Notes: a model not told the origin generated them from the sequence alone. A stretch of DNA of 45,828 nucleotides from an uncultured bacterium (GCA_903933735.1 CAIZLB010000025.1:1-45828), one strand, 5' to 3'. Positions 22,290 through 30,888 are shown, counted from the stretch's first letter. Translations and numbers: made by a program.

Positions 22290-25200
22290 TTATTCTTCAG
22301 TTACCACACCTTCTTCTATTTCTGTTAAACCTTCTTCATCATCCATATCTAATCCATATTCTTCATCCATCTGATCTCTGTTCTCTTGATGATCTCCGAC
22401 GTGTCCTACGTCAAGACCTATGTCAAGTTCTTTACCGTCATCATTGTCAAAACCAACATCTATACAAAGACCACGTAGGTTTGATAACAATACATTGAAA
22501 GAAGCTGGTGTATTTGGATCCAATATCCTCTCACCTTTCACGATAGCATCATATGTTGCTGATCTACCCAATATATCATCTGATTTTATAGTTAACATCT
22601 CACGTAATGTGTAAGATGCACCGTAACCTGCAAGAGCCCAGACTTCCATTTCTCCAAATCTTTGACCTCCTCCTTGAGCTTTACCCCCAAGTGGTTGTTG
22701 TGTGATAAGTGAATATGGTCCTGTAGCACGAGCATGTATCTTATCCTCAACCATGTGGTGAAGTTTCAACATATACATATAACCTACAGCAACATCTTGT
22801 TCAAACACATCTCCTGTTCTACCATCGAACAATTTCATCTTTCCTGATCTATTGTATCCAGCTGTTTCTAACTCATCTTGTACTTCCTCTGGTGTTGGTC
22901 CCATAAAAGCTGGAACTATAGCCTGATATCCAAGCTTTGCTGCAGCAAGACCTAAGTGTAATTCTAATATCTGTCCCAAGTTCATACGTGATGGAACACC
23001 GAGTGGTGTAAGTATCATATCAACTGGAGTACCGTCAGCCATATATGGCATATCTTCAACTGGAGCTATCTTTGAAATAACACCTTTGTTTCCGTGACGT
23101 CCCGCAAGTTTGTCTCCAACTGAGATATTTCTAAGCAAGGCAACTTCAACATATATTCTTTTTAGAATACCTGACTCTAATTTATCACCTCTTTCTCTTG
23201 AGAATATTTTTATACCTATAACACGACCTCTTTTACCGTTCTCAAGTCTCTTTGAAGTATCTTTAACATCACGAGCTCTATCACCGAAAATAGATCTAAG
23301 CAATCTCTCTTCAGGTGTAAGTTGTGTTTCTGTTTTTGGAGTAATCTTTCCGACTAATATATCTCCAGGTCTAACTTCAGCACCGATACGGATAATACCT
23401 TCAGCATCGAGATCTTTAAGTTTAGCTTCTGATACGTTTGGAATATCATGTGTTGTGACCTCGGGACCAATCTTTGTATCACGAACATTGATAACAAATT
23501 CTTCTATATGTATAGATGTGAATTTTGATTTTTTAACTAAGTTCTCTGAGATAATGATAGCATCTTCATAGTTTGATCCACTCCATGTTAAGAATGCAAT
23601 CAATATATTTTGACCGATAGCAATTTGACCATCAACAGATGTTGAAGTGTCAGCCAATACATCTCCTCTTTTTACTTTTTGTCCAAGTGAAACTGTTGGT
23701 CTTTGATGAAATACTGTAAATTGATTTGTTTTATTGAAAACAGCCAATCTGAAAGTTGTTTCTCTTTTACCTTTTAGAGTTATAGATGAAGCATCTACTT
23801 TTACAATCTCACCATCTTCAGGAGCGATAATTACACGACCTGTATCTCTTGCAGCTGTTTCTTCTATACCAGTTGCAACATATGGAGCCTCTGGAACTAT
23901 ACAAGGTGTAGCTTGTTTCTGCATACCAGATCCCATGAGTGATCTATTGGCATCGTTATGATTCACAAAAGGAATCATAGAAGTTGCTATAGAAAATGGT
24001 TGACCTGATGCAATATCGATAAGATCTACGTCATTTTTCTCTACTATTATAGGGTCACCTTTTAAACGAACTTCTAGCATCTCATCAGCGATCTGACCGT
24101 CTTTATCATAGTTGATGGCAGCATGAGCGATCTTAAAACCTTCCTCTTGCAAAGCATCTAAATAAACTACTTCTTTTGTAATCTTTCCTTTTACAACTTT
24201 CGCATATGGTGTTTCGATCATTCCGAAGTTATTGATTCTGGCATAAGCAGCTAAGTGAAGTACAAGACCGATGTTTGCACCTTCTGGTGTATGTATTGGA
24301 CAAACACGACCATAATGAGATGAATGAACATCACGAACTTCAACTCCGGCACGATCTGATGAAAGACCTCCTTGTCCTAGAGCTGTCAATATTCTGAGAT
24401 GCTCTAATTCTGACAAGATATTTTCTTGGTTCATGAATTGTGACAACGGGTTTGTTGAGAAATATTCTTTGATTCTAGCCTGTAGTGGACGAGGTGATAT
24501 AAGTTGCATAGGCTGACTTACATCTGACTCTATAGTCGACATTCTGTTTTGAACATTTTTCTTTATCTGTAAAAGCCCAAGTCTTACTTTTGTTTGTAAT
24601 TGCTCACCAACAAATCTAACACGTCTTGAACCTAAATGATCAACATCGTCAGCTTCTGACTCTGGGATGTTTGTCATATTACAGATGTTTGAAATAAGAG
24701 TTACAAAGTCATCAAGGTTTAAAGTATTTCTTGATAATTCTTTTTCTTCCATACTTTTTCCAAAACGACTGTTAAAACGAAAACGTCCAACGCGAGAGAA
24801 ATCATATCTTTCTGCCTTAAACATGTTTTGTACAAAATCTTTAGCGTTTTGTGCTGTAGCTAACTCGCCATCACGCATCTTTTTGTATATCTCTATATAT
24901 GCCTCATCAGCTGTTTTCGTATGATCTTTAGCTATGGTATGTTCTATATATGCTTTTATATTAGCATCGTCCCCAAACAATGCTTTTATATCAGAATCAG
25001 TCTCAGCACCAAGAGCACGTAAAAGTGTTGTTGCTGGGAATTTTCTCTTTTTATCAATCTTAACATATACACAGTTGTCAGTATCCGTATCTAATTCTAT
25101 CCATGAACCACGAGCTGGTATAATCTTTGCTCCTATATAGTTCTTTCCTTTATGTTCATTGGATGTGAAAAATGCACCAAAACTACGAGCTAGCTGTGGC

Positions 25201-25580
25201 ACTATACATCTTTCTATACCGTTTATAATAAAAGTTCCATGCTCTGTCATCATCGGAACATCAGACATAAATATCTCTTGTTCTTTTTCTGTACCAGTAA
25301 TATGGTTTATAAGTTTAATTGTGGCTTTAATAGTAGCCTCATAGTTTACCTTGTTCTCCTTTGCATAAAATTCATCGTATTTTGGACGATCGAGTCTTAT
25401 ACCTTCGAACCTGAATTCGAATTTTTTCTCTGTATAGTCTTTCGTTGTCGAAAACTCATGAAAGACTTCGTTTATTCCTTTCTCTAGAAACCATTTATAA
25501 GAATTAATCTGACCCTCTACCAAGTTTGGTAATGGGACTAATGATTCACGAAAACGTGAAAAATGTTTCTTTTTTAACAT
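22290..25580 (-). CDS. rpoB: DNA-directed RNA polymerase subunit beta
   Basis: 1096 aa, short for RpoB (E. coli 1342) because lineage-specific insertions are absent. Core motifs are clear: LSQFMNQENILSELEHLR (rifampicin cluster I), GRVCPIHTPEGANIGL, GDKLAGRHGNKGV and the C-terminal GGKAQGGGQRFGEMEVWALA. Relative to E. coli, the rifampicin-contact positions D516, R529 and S531 read Asn384, Ile397 and Thr399 here. The acidic tail (DMDDEEGLTEIEEG) is unusual in length. It has a consensus-like promoter with a leader of about 75 nt, unlike the leaderless neighbours. rplJ/rplL do not precede it. Confidence 0.98.
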   Translation of the reverse strand: MLKKKHFSRFRESLVPLPNLVEGQINSYKWFLEKGINEVFHEFSTTKDYTEKKFEFRFEGIRLDRPKYDEFYAKENKVNYEATIKATIKLINHITGTEKEQEIFMSDVPMMTEHGTFIINGIERCIVPQLARSFGAFFTSNEHKGKNYIGAKIIPARGSWIELDTDTDNCVYVKIDKKRKFPATTLLRALGAETDSDIKALFGDDANIKAYIEHTIAKDHTKTADEAYIEIYKKMRDGELATAQNAKDFVQNMFKAERYDFSRVGRFRFNSRFGKSMEEKELSRNTLNLDDFVTLISNICNMTNIPESEADDVDHLGSRRVRFVGEQLQTKVRLGLLQIKKNVQNRMSTIESDVSQPMQLISPRPLQARIKEYFSTNPLSQFMNQENILSELEHLRILTALGQGGLSSDRAGVEVRDVHSSHYGRVCPIHTPEGANIGLVLHLAAYARINNFGMIETPYAKVVKGKITKEVVYLDALQEEGFKIAHAAINYDKDGQIADEMLEVRLKGDPIIVEKNDVDLIDIASGQPFSIATSMIPFVNHNDANRSLMGSGMQKQATPCIVPEAPYVATGIEETAARDTGRVIIAPEDGEIVKVDASSITLKGKRETTFRLAVFNKTNQFTVFHQRPTVSLGQKVKRGDVLADTSTSVDGQIAIGQNILIAFLTWSGSNYEDAIIISENLVKKSKFTSIHIEEFVINVRDTKIGPEVTTHDIPNVSEAKLKDLDAEGIIRIGAEVRPGDILVGKITPKTETQLTPEERLLRSIFGDRARDVKDTSKRLENGKRGRVIGIKIFSRERGDKLESGILKRIYVEVALLRNISVGDKLAGRHGNKGVISKIAPVEDMPYMADGTPVDMILTPLGVPSRMNLGQILELHLGLAAAKLGYQAIVPAFMGPTPEEVQDELETAGYNRSGKMKLFDGRTGDVFEQDVAVGYMYMLKLHHMVEDKIHARATGPYSLITQQPLGGKAQGGGQRFGEMEVWALAGYGASYTLREMLTIKSDDILGRSATYDAIVKGERILDPNTPASFNVLLSNLRGLCIDVGFDNDDGKELDIGLDVGHVGDHQENRDQMDEEYGLDMDDEEGLTEIEEGVVTEE

Positions 25581-25662
25581 GTTTATTTGTTGTATTTAAA
25601 AAATTAGAGGATAAAAGAAGCGAAAAAGTCTAGGGTTACTCAATCGGTTTTACGCTAGGGGT

Positions 25663-25691
25663 AGCATATCATAAATTCTCTTGATGTGCAA
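25663..25691 (-). promoter_or_regulatory. rpoBC promoter
   Basis: On the minus strand TTGCAC (25686-25691), a 17-bp spacer and TATGCT (25663-25668). Transcription would start near 25656, leaving a leader of about 75 nt that is T- and A-rich, with two CTAG boxes but no strong hairpin that I can see. Confidence 0.75.
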
Positions 25692-25782
25692 GGTTGATTT
25701 TTGGTTGCGGGGGTGGTTGGTGATGTGGGGGGGGTATTGGTGGTGCGGGTTAGGAGAGGTGGATCAGGTGTATTACAATTAT

Positions 25783-25842
25783 TTGACGGTTATATATTAA
25801 TATGTTACCATATTAGTACAGGTCTGATAGTGAAATCAGACC
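25783..25842 (+). promoter_or_regulatory. Promoter and 5'UTR hairpin of the orphan gene at 25860
   Basis: TTGACG (25783-25788), 17 bp, TACCAT (25806-25811). The predicted RNA starts just before a perfect hairpin GGTCTGAT-AGTGAA-ATCAGACC (25821-25842), then 17 nt to the ATG. A stable hairpin at the very 5' end usually protects mRNA from decay. Between the rpoB promoter and this one (25692-25782) lies a G-rich stretch with runs of five and eight G; I see no gene in it. Confidence 0.65.
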
Positions 25843-25859
25843 AAGCAACTACAAAAATC

Positions 25860-26477
25860 ATGACAAAAACACAAGCTATTGGGTGGCTAAAAAATAATGC
25901 CCACGAAGGGCGTGACGGGTTTAGAGACGTTTATACACTCACCCGCACTGATGACGATGTCGCAATGGCGGTCGCCGAGTGGCGTTGTTCACAAGGTAAC
26001 ATCTACCGAGTGCAGGAAGTTCTGTACCGGTTTGACAAATCAACGGTAAAAGAAGTATCGGTTCGAGCCGCAAAGACATTGCTCGATTTACTGCGCGAAG
26101 GACGGATTGAATACGTTGTCAACAATCACGGGGTCGATGAACTCATATCCGAAACGGATAAGGTTCACTCCCGCGGTAACACACAATTAAACTCCCGTCC
26201 CGAAATGGTTATCGAAACACTGACGAATGCTGGTATTGAAATATCCACAGATGACTATCGCCTCTTGGCGGTCGCTGCTGAACGTCAGTACTTTGCTGAC
26301 CTGAACAGTGCGGAATCTGGAATCAATTGTGACGAAGAGTTTCGCCTACAAGAAGTCGCTGAGGTTAACCGTCTTCGTAAATTGGCCGGTATGGAGCCTA
26401 CAACATTGCTCTCTCGGGCGACATATAGTTCCCGTAATCCCCGTGACAGAGGCAGATCAGGAGGAGGATTTGGCTAA
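25860..26477 (+). CDS. Orphan soluble protein, GC-balanced
   Basis: 205 aa from MTKTQAIGWLKNNAHEGRDG. The start is taken after the promoter and 5' hairpin rather than 53 codons upstream, where the reading would pass through both. Soluble, no signal peptide. Residues about 1-95 look helical, with a SVRAAKTLLDLLREGRIEYV segment like a small HEAT-type or winged-helix helix pair; the C-terminus is a Gly/Arg tail (RNPRDRGRSGGGFG). No family recognised. Codon use is much less AT-rich than in rpoB next to it. It has a 5' hairpin and its own terminator, so it is an autonomous unit. Confidence 0.65.
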   Translation: MTKTQAIGWLKNNAHEGRDGFRDVYTLTRTDDDVAMAVAEWRCSQGNIYRVQEVLYRFDKSTVKEVSVRAAKTLLDLLREGRIEYVVNNHGVDELISETDKVHSRGNTQLNSRPEMVIETLTNAGIEISTDDYRLLAVAAERQYFADLNSAESGINCDEEFRLQEVAEVNRLRKLAGMEPTTLLSRATYSSRNPRDRGRSGGGFG

Positions 26478-26502
26478 AGAAAAACCTCAACACCTGTTAA
26501 CA

Positions 26503-26540
26503 AACGCACGACCTTCTTTCGAGGAGGTACGGCGTTTTTT
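26503..26540 (+). terminator. Intrinsic terminator of the orphan gene
   Basis: AACGC pairs with GCGTT, enclosing an inner ACCTTC/GGAGGT stem, and is followed by a run of T. It begins 26 bp after the stop codon. Confidence 0.75.
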
Positions 26541-26598
26541 TATTTATTTAAAAATGATTTAATTTTGAAAATATATTATTTTAAGTTACTATATCTAT

Positions 26599-27177
26599 AT
26601 GGAAAATACACCTACACCAAGAACACTAACTGGCGAATATGATGAAAATAGAAATAAAGGTATAGAAGTTGATGAAATACGTCAAATAAAAGAACATGTA
26701 GGAGAAGTCTTTATATCAAAAGAAATAAACGTCCCAGAAGAAAAAATAAGATCATATCTTGATGCTGTTGGAGATATAAATCCAATACATTTTAATCCTG
26801 AACGTATAAATGAATCAATCTTTGCAAGAAGATCAGGTGGCAAGATCATAGTGCCAGGAATGTTTGTTCAATCCCTTTGGTCTCACAGAGATGTAATTTA
26901 TAGTGCGTTAAAGATTAAAGAAGATTATGAGGTTATGCTACCTACAATACTAGGCCCTACAGATTTTAAATTTCCTATTTTTGCAGATTCTAATATTGTT
27001 TTCAGATTAGAACTCGAAAAAGCTGAAGATCAACCTATTCAATCAAGATATGGTGTTAAAACAACTTGGAATATAGTGGCTTATAGTGAAATAGGGTCAA
27101 AGATGCATCAGATAATGACGACGAGAGTGGTGTTGAATTATGTTGCACTGAAATCGAATACAGAGTCACCAGAATAG
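26599..27177 (+). CDS. MaoC-like (hotdog-fold) hydratase/dehydratase family protein
   Basis: 192 aa. The hydratase 2 motif is visible as AVGDINPIHFNPERINESIF (about residues 53-72) with the Asp and His of the active site, followed by GGKIIVPGMFVQSL. The C-terminal half supplies the strands of the hotdog fold. MaoC-like proteins hydrate enoyl-thioesters; no other fatty-acid gene is nearby and reduced genomes of this type usually lack the pathway, so the substrate is unclear. The first 35 residues are an extra charged N-terminal extension. A TTGAAA/TACTAT promoter places the -10 box 6 nt before the ATG. Confidence 0.8.
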   Translation: MENTPTPRTLTGEYDENRNKGIEVDEIRQIKEHVGEVFISKEINVPEEKIRSYLDAVGDINPIHFNPERINESIFARRSGGKIIVPGMFVQSLWSHRDVIYSALKIKEDYEVMLPTILGPTDFKFPIFADSNIVFRLELEKAEDQPIQSRYGVKTTWNIVAYSEIGSKMHQIMTTRVVLNYVALKSNTESPE

Positions 27178-27219
27178 GTTGGTTAATAAAAATTATTTAA
27201 CAAAATAATTAAAATAATA

Positions 27220-27288
27220 TATAATAACCACGCACCATGTTAAAGACCTTTATGCAGATACGTCTGCATCGAGGGCTTTTTCTTTTAT
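27220..27288 (+). ncRNA. Small transcription unit A (promoter, hairpin, terminator)
   Basis: TTAACA at 27197-27202, 17 bp, TATAAT at 27220-27225. The RNA would start near 27232 and end at TTTTTCTTTT. Its hairpin is ATGCAGA-TACG-TCTGCAT, flanked by AAAGACC and GGGCTTT which can extend the stem. First of five similar units in a 0.68-kb gap without protein genes. Confidence 0.5.
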
Positions 27289-27304
27289 AGAGTTGACATA
27301 CATA

Positions 27305-27390
27305 TTGACAACCTAGAATCTTCGAATATAATTACACATATCAATACGAATTAGGATCCAAAAGGTGCAGGTGCCTTAGGAGCCTTTTTC
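27305..27390 (+). ncRNA. Small transcription unit B
   Basis: TTGACA (27305-27310), 16 bp, TATAAT (27327-27332). RNA about 27339-27390 with GGATCC and GGAGCC able to pair around an AGGTGC/GTGCCT inner stem, then TTTTT. No ORF of useful size. Confidence 0.5.
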
Positions 27391-27396
27391 ATTTAT

Positions 27397-27505
27397 TTGA
27401 CTCCAAATATGGATTTGATATTATAATACACATAGCAAGTCAGACCCCTGAAGGAGATCTATCAGAACGATAGTTCACACGTTCCTCGGGGGCTTTGCTT
27501 ATTAT
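27397..27505 (+). ncRNA. Small transcription unit C
   Basis: TTGACT (27397-27402) and TATTAT/TATAAT (27419-27427). RNA from about 27433 opens ACACATAGCAAGTCAGACCC and closes GGGGGCTTTGCTT, so AGCAA pairs with TTGCT and CCCC with GGGG in a rod; an inner hairpin is CTATC-AGAAC-GATAG. Its ends match those of unit E, which marks them as members of one RNA family. Confidence 0.55.
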
Positions 27506-27510
27506 AAAAG

Positions 27511-27610
27511 TTGACAACATAAGTCAAAGGATTATAATAGTACTCAGAGTTAGCAAGCACGCGAAAGCCACGACCTAACCAGAAAAAACGAGACACGTCT
27601 CGTTTTTTCA
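27511..27610 (+). ncRNA. Small transcription unit D
   Basis: TTGACA (27511-27516), 16 bp, TATAAT (27533-27538). RNA about 27545-27608 contains GTTAGCAAG, pairing GTTAG with CTAAC, and ends in a textbook terminator ACGAGAC-AC-GTCTCGT with T6 (27588-27608). Confidence 0.6.
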
Positions 27611-27615
27611 TTTAT

Positions 27616-27735
27616 TTGACACGTAACTTGAATTTGGTATCATATACACATAGCAAGTTAGACCTCCATAAGAGGGGCTGCCGTCGGTGGCCCACGTGTA
27701 TAAATTACACAGATCTTAGGAGGCTTTGCTTTTTA
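27616..27735 (+). ncRNA. Small transcription unit E
   Basis: TTGACA (27616-27621), 16 bp, TATCAT (27638-27643). RNA from about 27650 opens ACACATAGCAAGTTAGACC and closes GGAGGCTTTGCTTTTTA: AGCAA/TTGCT and CCTCC/GGAGG form a rod, with inner hairpins GGGGC/GCCC and GTGTA-TAAA-TTACAC. Homologous at both ends to unit C. A further short ACTAA/TTAGT hairpin with T6 follows at about 27739-27760. From there to 27857 I see only AT-rich sequence. Confidence 0.55.
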
Positions 27736-27857
27736 TGATACTAACGTTTTATTAGTTTTTTACATATCTGGCAAATAGAATCTATTTTTTAGCCTTATAA
27801 ATATAGATTTAGGATCTTATTTGCTTTTACCTTTGCAAATAGAATAACTATAATATT

Positions 27858-29294
27858 TTAAGCCTTAAAATCCTCACCATTTGAAAGCTTATATCTGGTA
27901 TACCTATGGGCCTTACCTTCGGTTTCGATCTTAATAAGCAAGCCTTGACTGACCCATTTTTTAAATAATTTAGACATTTCATATGTCTGTGTCATGTTTG
28001 TTATATCTCTAGCCTCTGCGTTATTAATATATCTATTTTTTATCAAAAATTCTTTTACTTTTTCCCACTCACTTTGTTTCTTTTCATTAAGTAACACAAC
28101 TTTTACAGAATCATCATATACTGGATAAGTTAAATAAATTGGATCATATAAATTTTGAGCGCGCATTTCATTCCTCATAGCCTGAACGCCTTCATTGCGA
28201 TCAAGATTTGGTTGTTCTGGAAATTCTCGTAAGTGTTTTACGATTAAATCATTTCTGTATCCATCCGCACGCACGTACCCAATATTTGATTTAGTTATAT
28301 TGTAAGGAAAAAGTCCTGGATTAAGAATCTCCACCCTATCTTCAAAGATGTTAATCTCAACATCTCGTTTAATATGATAATCTCTGTGGATTATTGCATT
28401 TGTGATAGCTTCTTTAATAGCACGCTCTGGTATCTGATACTTAGTAATAAAGCCTGAATGTATCTCTATCCCATTACGGAGCAATAATAACACATATTCA
28501 TGAGTATCTTTGATTAACTTAATTAGAGGACCGTCAATTGTTTTTGGTGTACCTTTTAAATTTGGAGTTTCTTTAAAAGTTTCTATAGTACCTGAGTATT
28601 GAAATACTCTAACTGCACATTTTGTATCAAGAATATTTGTTGGGTATTTTGCAAACAATAATACGGCAGCTCTTGTGGGTGACAAAATACCTTCATGGTT
28701 TTTTCTGGCTAAACCAACGCTAAACAGTATATCCTGTGTTGTACCTTCATTTATATTTCTTTCTTTTTTCCATAATTCAAAATACTCAGTCTCGAGCAAT
28801 TCAAAATCAACATCAACAAGTTCTTTGTCGGCTTTTTCAAAACCTTTGGCATAACTAAATTTGACTATTTCTTGTGGGGTAAGTTTTTTATTACTTTTAT
28901 TTTGCCTAATATATACATCATTATTTATTGAATGAAACATTCCTTCATTTTTAGGAATAGATATAAATGCAACAGTCTTACCATTTTCAGGAATAATTAT
29001 TTTTTTAGGATTCCAGATTGTACCAATGGGTGGTAAAATCCTTTGTACCTCTTTTCCGATTTCATCAAAAAGTTCAATATTTTCTTCAATACCGAAGACT
29101 CTATCAATCCCTTTGAGTTTAGTTTTTTCAGGATCATCAATACCAAAAAATATAACGCCTCCATCAGTGTTACCCATAGCAACAATTGTTTGCACAATCT
29201 TTGTAACCACTTTATCACCATTCAAACGTTTAAATTCAATCGTTTGGGTTTCTTCAGGTATTTCCAAAATTTGTATAACAAGATCATTATTCAT
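27858..29294 (-). CDS. AlbA_2/Schlafen-domain ATP-binding protein, putative transcriptional regulator
   Basis: 478 aa. The N-terminal AlbA_2 (Schlafen-like) domain shows EETQTIEFKRLNGD and GNTDGGVIFFGIDD (about residues 13-55). A GHKL-type ATPase segment follows near residue 290 (EAITNAIIHRDYH, then EDRVEILNPGLFP), and a C-terminal winged helix (about 405-470). This is the COG2865 architecture, annotated as predicted transcriptional regulator or RecG-like ATP-binding protein. Targets unknown; some relatives are linked to phage defence. TATAAT lies 8 nt before the ATG. It faces the five small-RNA units, ending about 120 bp from the last. Confidence 0.85.
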   Translation of the reverse strand: MNNDLVIQILEIPEETQTIEFKRLNGDKVVTKIVQTIVAMGNTDGGVIFFGIDDPEKTKLKGIDRVFGIEENIELFDEIGKEVQRILPPIGTIWNPKKIIIPENGKTVAFISIPKNEGMFHSINNDVYIRQNKSNKKLTPQEIVKFSYAKGFEKADKELVDVDFELLETEYFELWKKERNINEGTTQDILFSVGLARKNHEGILSPTRAAVLLFAKYPTNILDTKCAVRVFQYSGTIETFKETPNLKGTPKTIDGPLIKLIKDTHEYVLLLLRNGIEIHSGFITKYQIPERAIKEAITNAIIHRDYHIKRDVEINIFEDRVEILNPGLFPYNITKSNIGYVRADGYRNDLIVKHLREFPEQPNLDRNEGVQAMRNEMRAQNLYDPIYLTYPVYDDSVKVVLLNEKKQSEWEKVKEFLIKNRYINNAEARDITNMTQTYEMSKLFKKWVSQGLLIKIETEGKAHRYTRYKLSNGEDFKA

Positions 29295-29347
29295 GTACCT
29301 ATATTATACTATTTTATTAAAATATTAAAATTTTAACATAGAACCCT

Positions 29348-30862
29348 CTATATCCCCACAATCACCCTCACATCCGCGCCGATCTTATTCAATCTCATCG
29401 CAATATCTTCATAACCTCGACTGATTGGATATATGCTTCTCAATATCGATTTTCCTTTTGCACCCAACATGGCAATCATAATTATCATCGCCGGTCTTAA
29501 AGCTGGAGGACATACAATCTGTGTGGCTTTAAGCTCTGTAGGACCTTGTATGAAAACACGATGCGGATCAGCTAAGTTTATATTCGCCCCTAACCTGTTC
29601 AACTCTGTAAAATATATCGCCCTATTTTCCCACATCCAGTCATGTATTAAAGTTATACCTTTTGCTTGAGTTGCTATAGGTACAAAGAAAGGTAGATTGT
29701 CGGTATTTATTCCTGGATACGGTTGAGCCGCTATCTTATCTATGGGTGCTATAAGCTTTGAGGGATATATAGTTATGTCTACAAGTTTTGTTCTTTCATT
29801 TTTAGCATAATAAGCTTCTGTCTGTTTATATTTTAAACCCATCTTTTTTAACTTGAACATCTCAAGTGCTAAGAAATCTATAGGACATCTCGTTATAGTT
29901 AAAGTTGATTCTGTAACTATCGCAGCCGATATAAACATCATGGATTCTGTTGGATCTTCACTATTGTAATAATCTATATCCATATCTATATTGTCTATAC
30001 CGTGAACTATCATAGTAGTAGTTCCCATTCCCTCTATTTTCACACCTAGTTTTTCTAAGAAAAAACAAACCTCTTGCACCTGATAATTTGGTGGTGCAAA
30101 TTGTATTGTAGTTTTTCCTTTTATAAGTGCGGCGGCCATCAATATATTTTCAGCAGCAGTATCACTTGATTCTGACATGATTACATGTGCCGGTTTTAAT
30201 TTTCCTGATTTTATAAGATAATGATCAGCTTTAGTATCTATCTTAGCTCCCAAATCTTCAAGTCCATATCTATGTGCTGATATAGTTCTTTGTCCCATCT
30301 TACAACCACCGGCATGAGGGAGTTTGAATTCTTTTTCTAGATGAAGTAATGGTCCGATAATCATAAGACCAGATCTTATTCGTCCTGCTGCATTTTGATC
30401 AAGACTATTTATCTTTAACTTTTTAGGAACTACTATTTCAAGAGTGTTTTTATCAATCCATTTTATAGAAACACCCAAGCTTTCCATAAGTTCTATTATT
30501 CTTTGTACTTCTTCTATACGAGGTATACCATGCAATCTTGTTTTACCTTTGTTCAGAAGTGAGGCACAGATAAGACCAAGTGCTCCATTTTTAGAAGTGT
30601 TAGTTGCAATACTGCCTGAAAGTTTTCTACCGCCATGTATTTCTACATCTATAGAGTCGGATATAGCCATAACTTTTCTACCTAAAGCCTGACTTATTCT
30701 GTTCAACTCTTCTGTGGTCATGTTTTGTCCGCCACTTTCCATACGAGCCACAGCACTCTGTGACGTCTTTAAAAGTTTTGCAAATTCAGTTTGAGTAAGA
30801 TGCCTATCTTCTCTAAGTTGTTTTATAAAAAATCCAAGGTTTTTATTACTATTTTGTGTCAT
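29348..30862 (-). CDS. murA: UDP-N-acetylglucosamine 1-carboxyvinyltransferase with N-terminal XRE helix-turn-helix
   Basis: 504 aa. Residues 1-70 form an XRE-type HTH (FIKQLREDRHLTQTEFAKLL, then TSQSAVARMESG). From about residue 75 it is a full EPSP-synthase-fold MurA: GGRKLSGSI, KNGAL, and the active-site segment AGGCKMGQRTISAH with the catalytic Cys that fosfomycin attacks. MurA transfers enolpyruvate to UDP-GlcNAc in the first committed step of peptidoglycan synthesis, in the cytoplasm. A 22-bp perfect palindrome overlaps its promoter (30867-30888), so the fused HTH probably senses or represses its own synthesis. Confidence 0.95.
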   Translation of the reverse strand: MTQNSNKNLGFFIKQLREDRHLTQTEFAKLLKTSQSAVARMESGGQNMTTEELNRISQALGRKVMAISDSIDVEIHGGRKLSGSIATNTSKNGALGLICASLLNKGKTRLHGIPRIEEVQRIIELMESLGVSIKWIDKNTLEIVVPKKLKINSLDQNAAGRIRSGLMIIGPLLHLEKEFKLPHAGGCKMGQRTISAHRYGLEDLGAKIDTKADHYLIKSGKLKPAHVIMSESSDTAAENILMAAALIKGKTTIQFAPPNYQVQEVCFFLEKLGVKIEGMGTTTMIVHGIDNIDMDIDYYNSEDPTESMMFISAAIVTESTLTITRCPIDFLALEMFKLKKMGLKYKQTEAYYAKNERTKLVDITIYPSKLIAPIDKIAAQPYPGINTDNLPFFVPIATQAKGITLIHDWMWENRAIYFTELNRLGANINLADPHRVFIQGPTELKATQIVCPPALRPAMIIMIAMLGAKGKSILRSIYPISRGYEDIAMRLNKIGADVRVIVGI

Positions 30863-30866
30863 ATGT

Positions 30867-30888
30867 AATATATCATATATGATATATT
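30867..30888. promoter_or_regulatory. Perfect 22-bp palindrome over the murA promoter
   Basis: Half site AATATATCATA followed by its reverse complement, ending 4 bp before the murA start codon. The -10 region (GATATA, 6 nt before the ATG) lies inside it. Suited as operator for the HTH domain of MurA itself. Confidence 0.65.

Noticed and set aside
25592-25656. Ribosomal-protein L10-type attenuator in the rpoB leader
   Set aside because: Only a 4-bp CTAG/CTAG pairing is seen in the leader, and rplJ/rplL are not upstream.
25692-25782. Coding region (start of the long reading frame at 25701) or G-quadruplex gene control
   Set aside because: The G-rich stretch reads as low-complexity Val/Gly codons without support; four regularly spaced G-tracts of equal length are not clear, so I do not claim a quadruplex.
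27237-27290. 17-codon ORF (MLKTFMQIRLHRG...) in unit A
   Set aside because: It consists of the terminator hairpin and T run read as codons; no sign of coding.
27220-27735. CRISPR array
   Set aside because: The units are related only at their ends, differ in length, each has a promoter and terminator, and no cas gene is present.
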